Assembly (NCBI GenBank): GCA_002705165.1
Contig: PAJC01000068.1
Location: 10,619 to 15,921 of the forward strand
Direction: 5' to 3'
DNA length: 5,303 nt
DNA from: Planctomycetaceae bacterium
Lineage (GTDB): Bacteria; Planctomycetota; Planctomycetia; Pirellulales; Pirellulaceae
A program made the translations under genes and the position numbers. Shown in pieces: positions 5,173 to 5,303 of the stretch. The first letter of the stretch is position 1. Each line of letters begins with the position of its first letter. The notes under the pieces are model-generated. The model saw nothing but the letters and a program-made list of their open reading frames with translations, did no database searches and was not told the DNA's origin.

Positions 5173-5303
5173 ATGCGTTTTTCCCTGGGACAATTTACAG
5201 CTCAGAAGCAAATCCAAAAACTGGCTCCTCGAATGATCCAGTCGATGGAAATTCTACAACTGCCTGTGTTGGAGTTGCAGGAACGCATCGATCAGGAAAT
5301 GAC
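5173..5303 (+). CDS. rpoN: RNA polymerase sigma-54 factor, N-terminal fragment (cut by window edge)
   Basis: The 43 visible codons match region I of sigma-54, the part that contacts core polymerase and the enhancer-binding activator ATPases and keeps the holoenzyme silent until activated. The recognisable stretch is LAPRMIQSMEILQLPVLELQ (17-36), corresponding to the LTPQLQQAIRLLQLS type block of proteobacterial RpoN, followed by ERIDQEM. A Gln-rich start (LGQFTAQKQIQK) fits region I. The ATG at 5173 has AGG (5163-5165) seven bases upstream. The gene begins 52 bases after the recR stop on the same strand with no terminator between, so co-transcription is possible. Regions II and III, including the RpoN box, lie outside the window. 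Confidence 0.9.
   Translation, partial: MRFSLGQFTAQKQIQKLAPRMIQSMEILQLPVLELQERIDQEM

Overview
The window looks like chromosomal housekeeping DNA from a planctomycete-type bacterium. This is an inference from protein character and gene order. The evidence is a tetrahydromethanopterin-linked C1 enzyme (Mch) in an otherwise bacterial setting, weak or absent Shine-Dalgarno sites, a long DnaX with a distinctive C-terminal tail, and a sigma-54 N-terminus of the form LAPRMIQSMEILQLP. Base composition is close to balanced. No mobile element, CRISPR array, tRNA or rRNA was seen.

Layout. Positions 1-422 (minus strand) hold the N-terminal 140 codons of methenyl-tetrahydromethanopterin cyclohydrolase (mch), cut by the window edge. 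A divergent gap (423-609) carries a candidate mch promoter and two short inverted repeats. On the plus strand follow a DtxR/MntR-family metal-dependent repressor (610-1260), a DinB-like four-helix-bundle protein (1297-1788), a small bacterial SRP RNA gene (about 1921-2028), dnaX (about 2060-4036), a YbaB/EbfC nucleoid-associated protein (4153-4509), recR (4521-5120) and the first 43 codons of rpoN (5173 to the window end).

The SRP RNA - dnaX - ybaB - recR order is the same conserved block known from Bacillus subtilis (scr-dnaX-yaaK-recR). It joins protein targeting RNA, the clamp-loader ATPase, a DNA-binding protein and a recombination mediator. Sigma-54 immediately downstream may be part of the same transcript.

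The most notable signals are these. (1) A run of ten A residues lies inside dnaX at the junction of the clamp-loader core and the linker. Stop codons follow immediately in both other frames, the arrangement expected for slippage that makes a short gamma form. (2) The SRP RNA occupies the gap before dnaX and covers the GTG that would otherwise be the most upstream dnaX start. (3) The DtxR-family regulator combines DtxR-like and MntR-like metal-site residues, with Asn and Lys where MntR has Asp8 and Glu11. I found no convincing evidence of a wholly new system.
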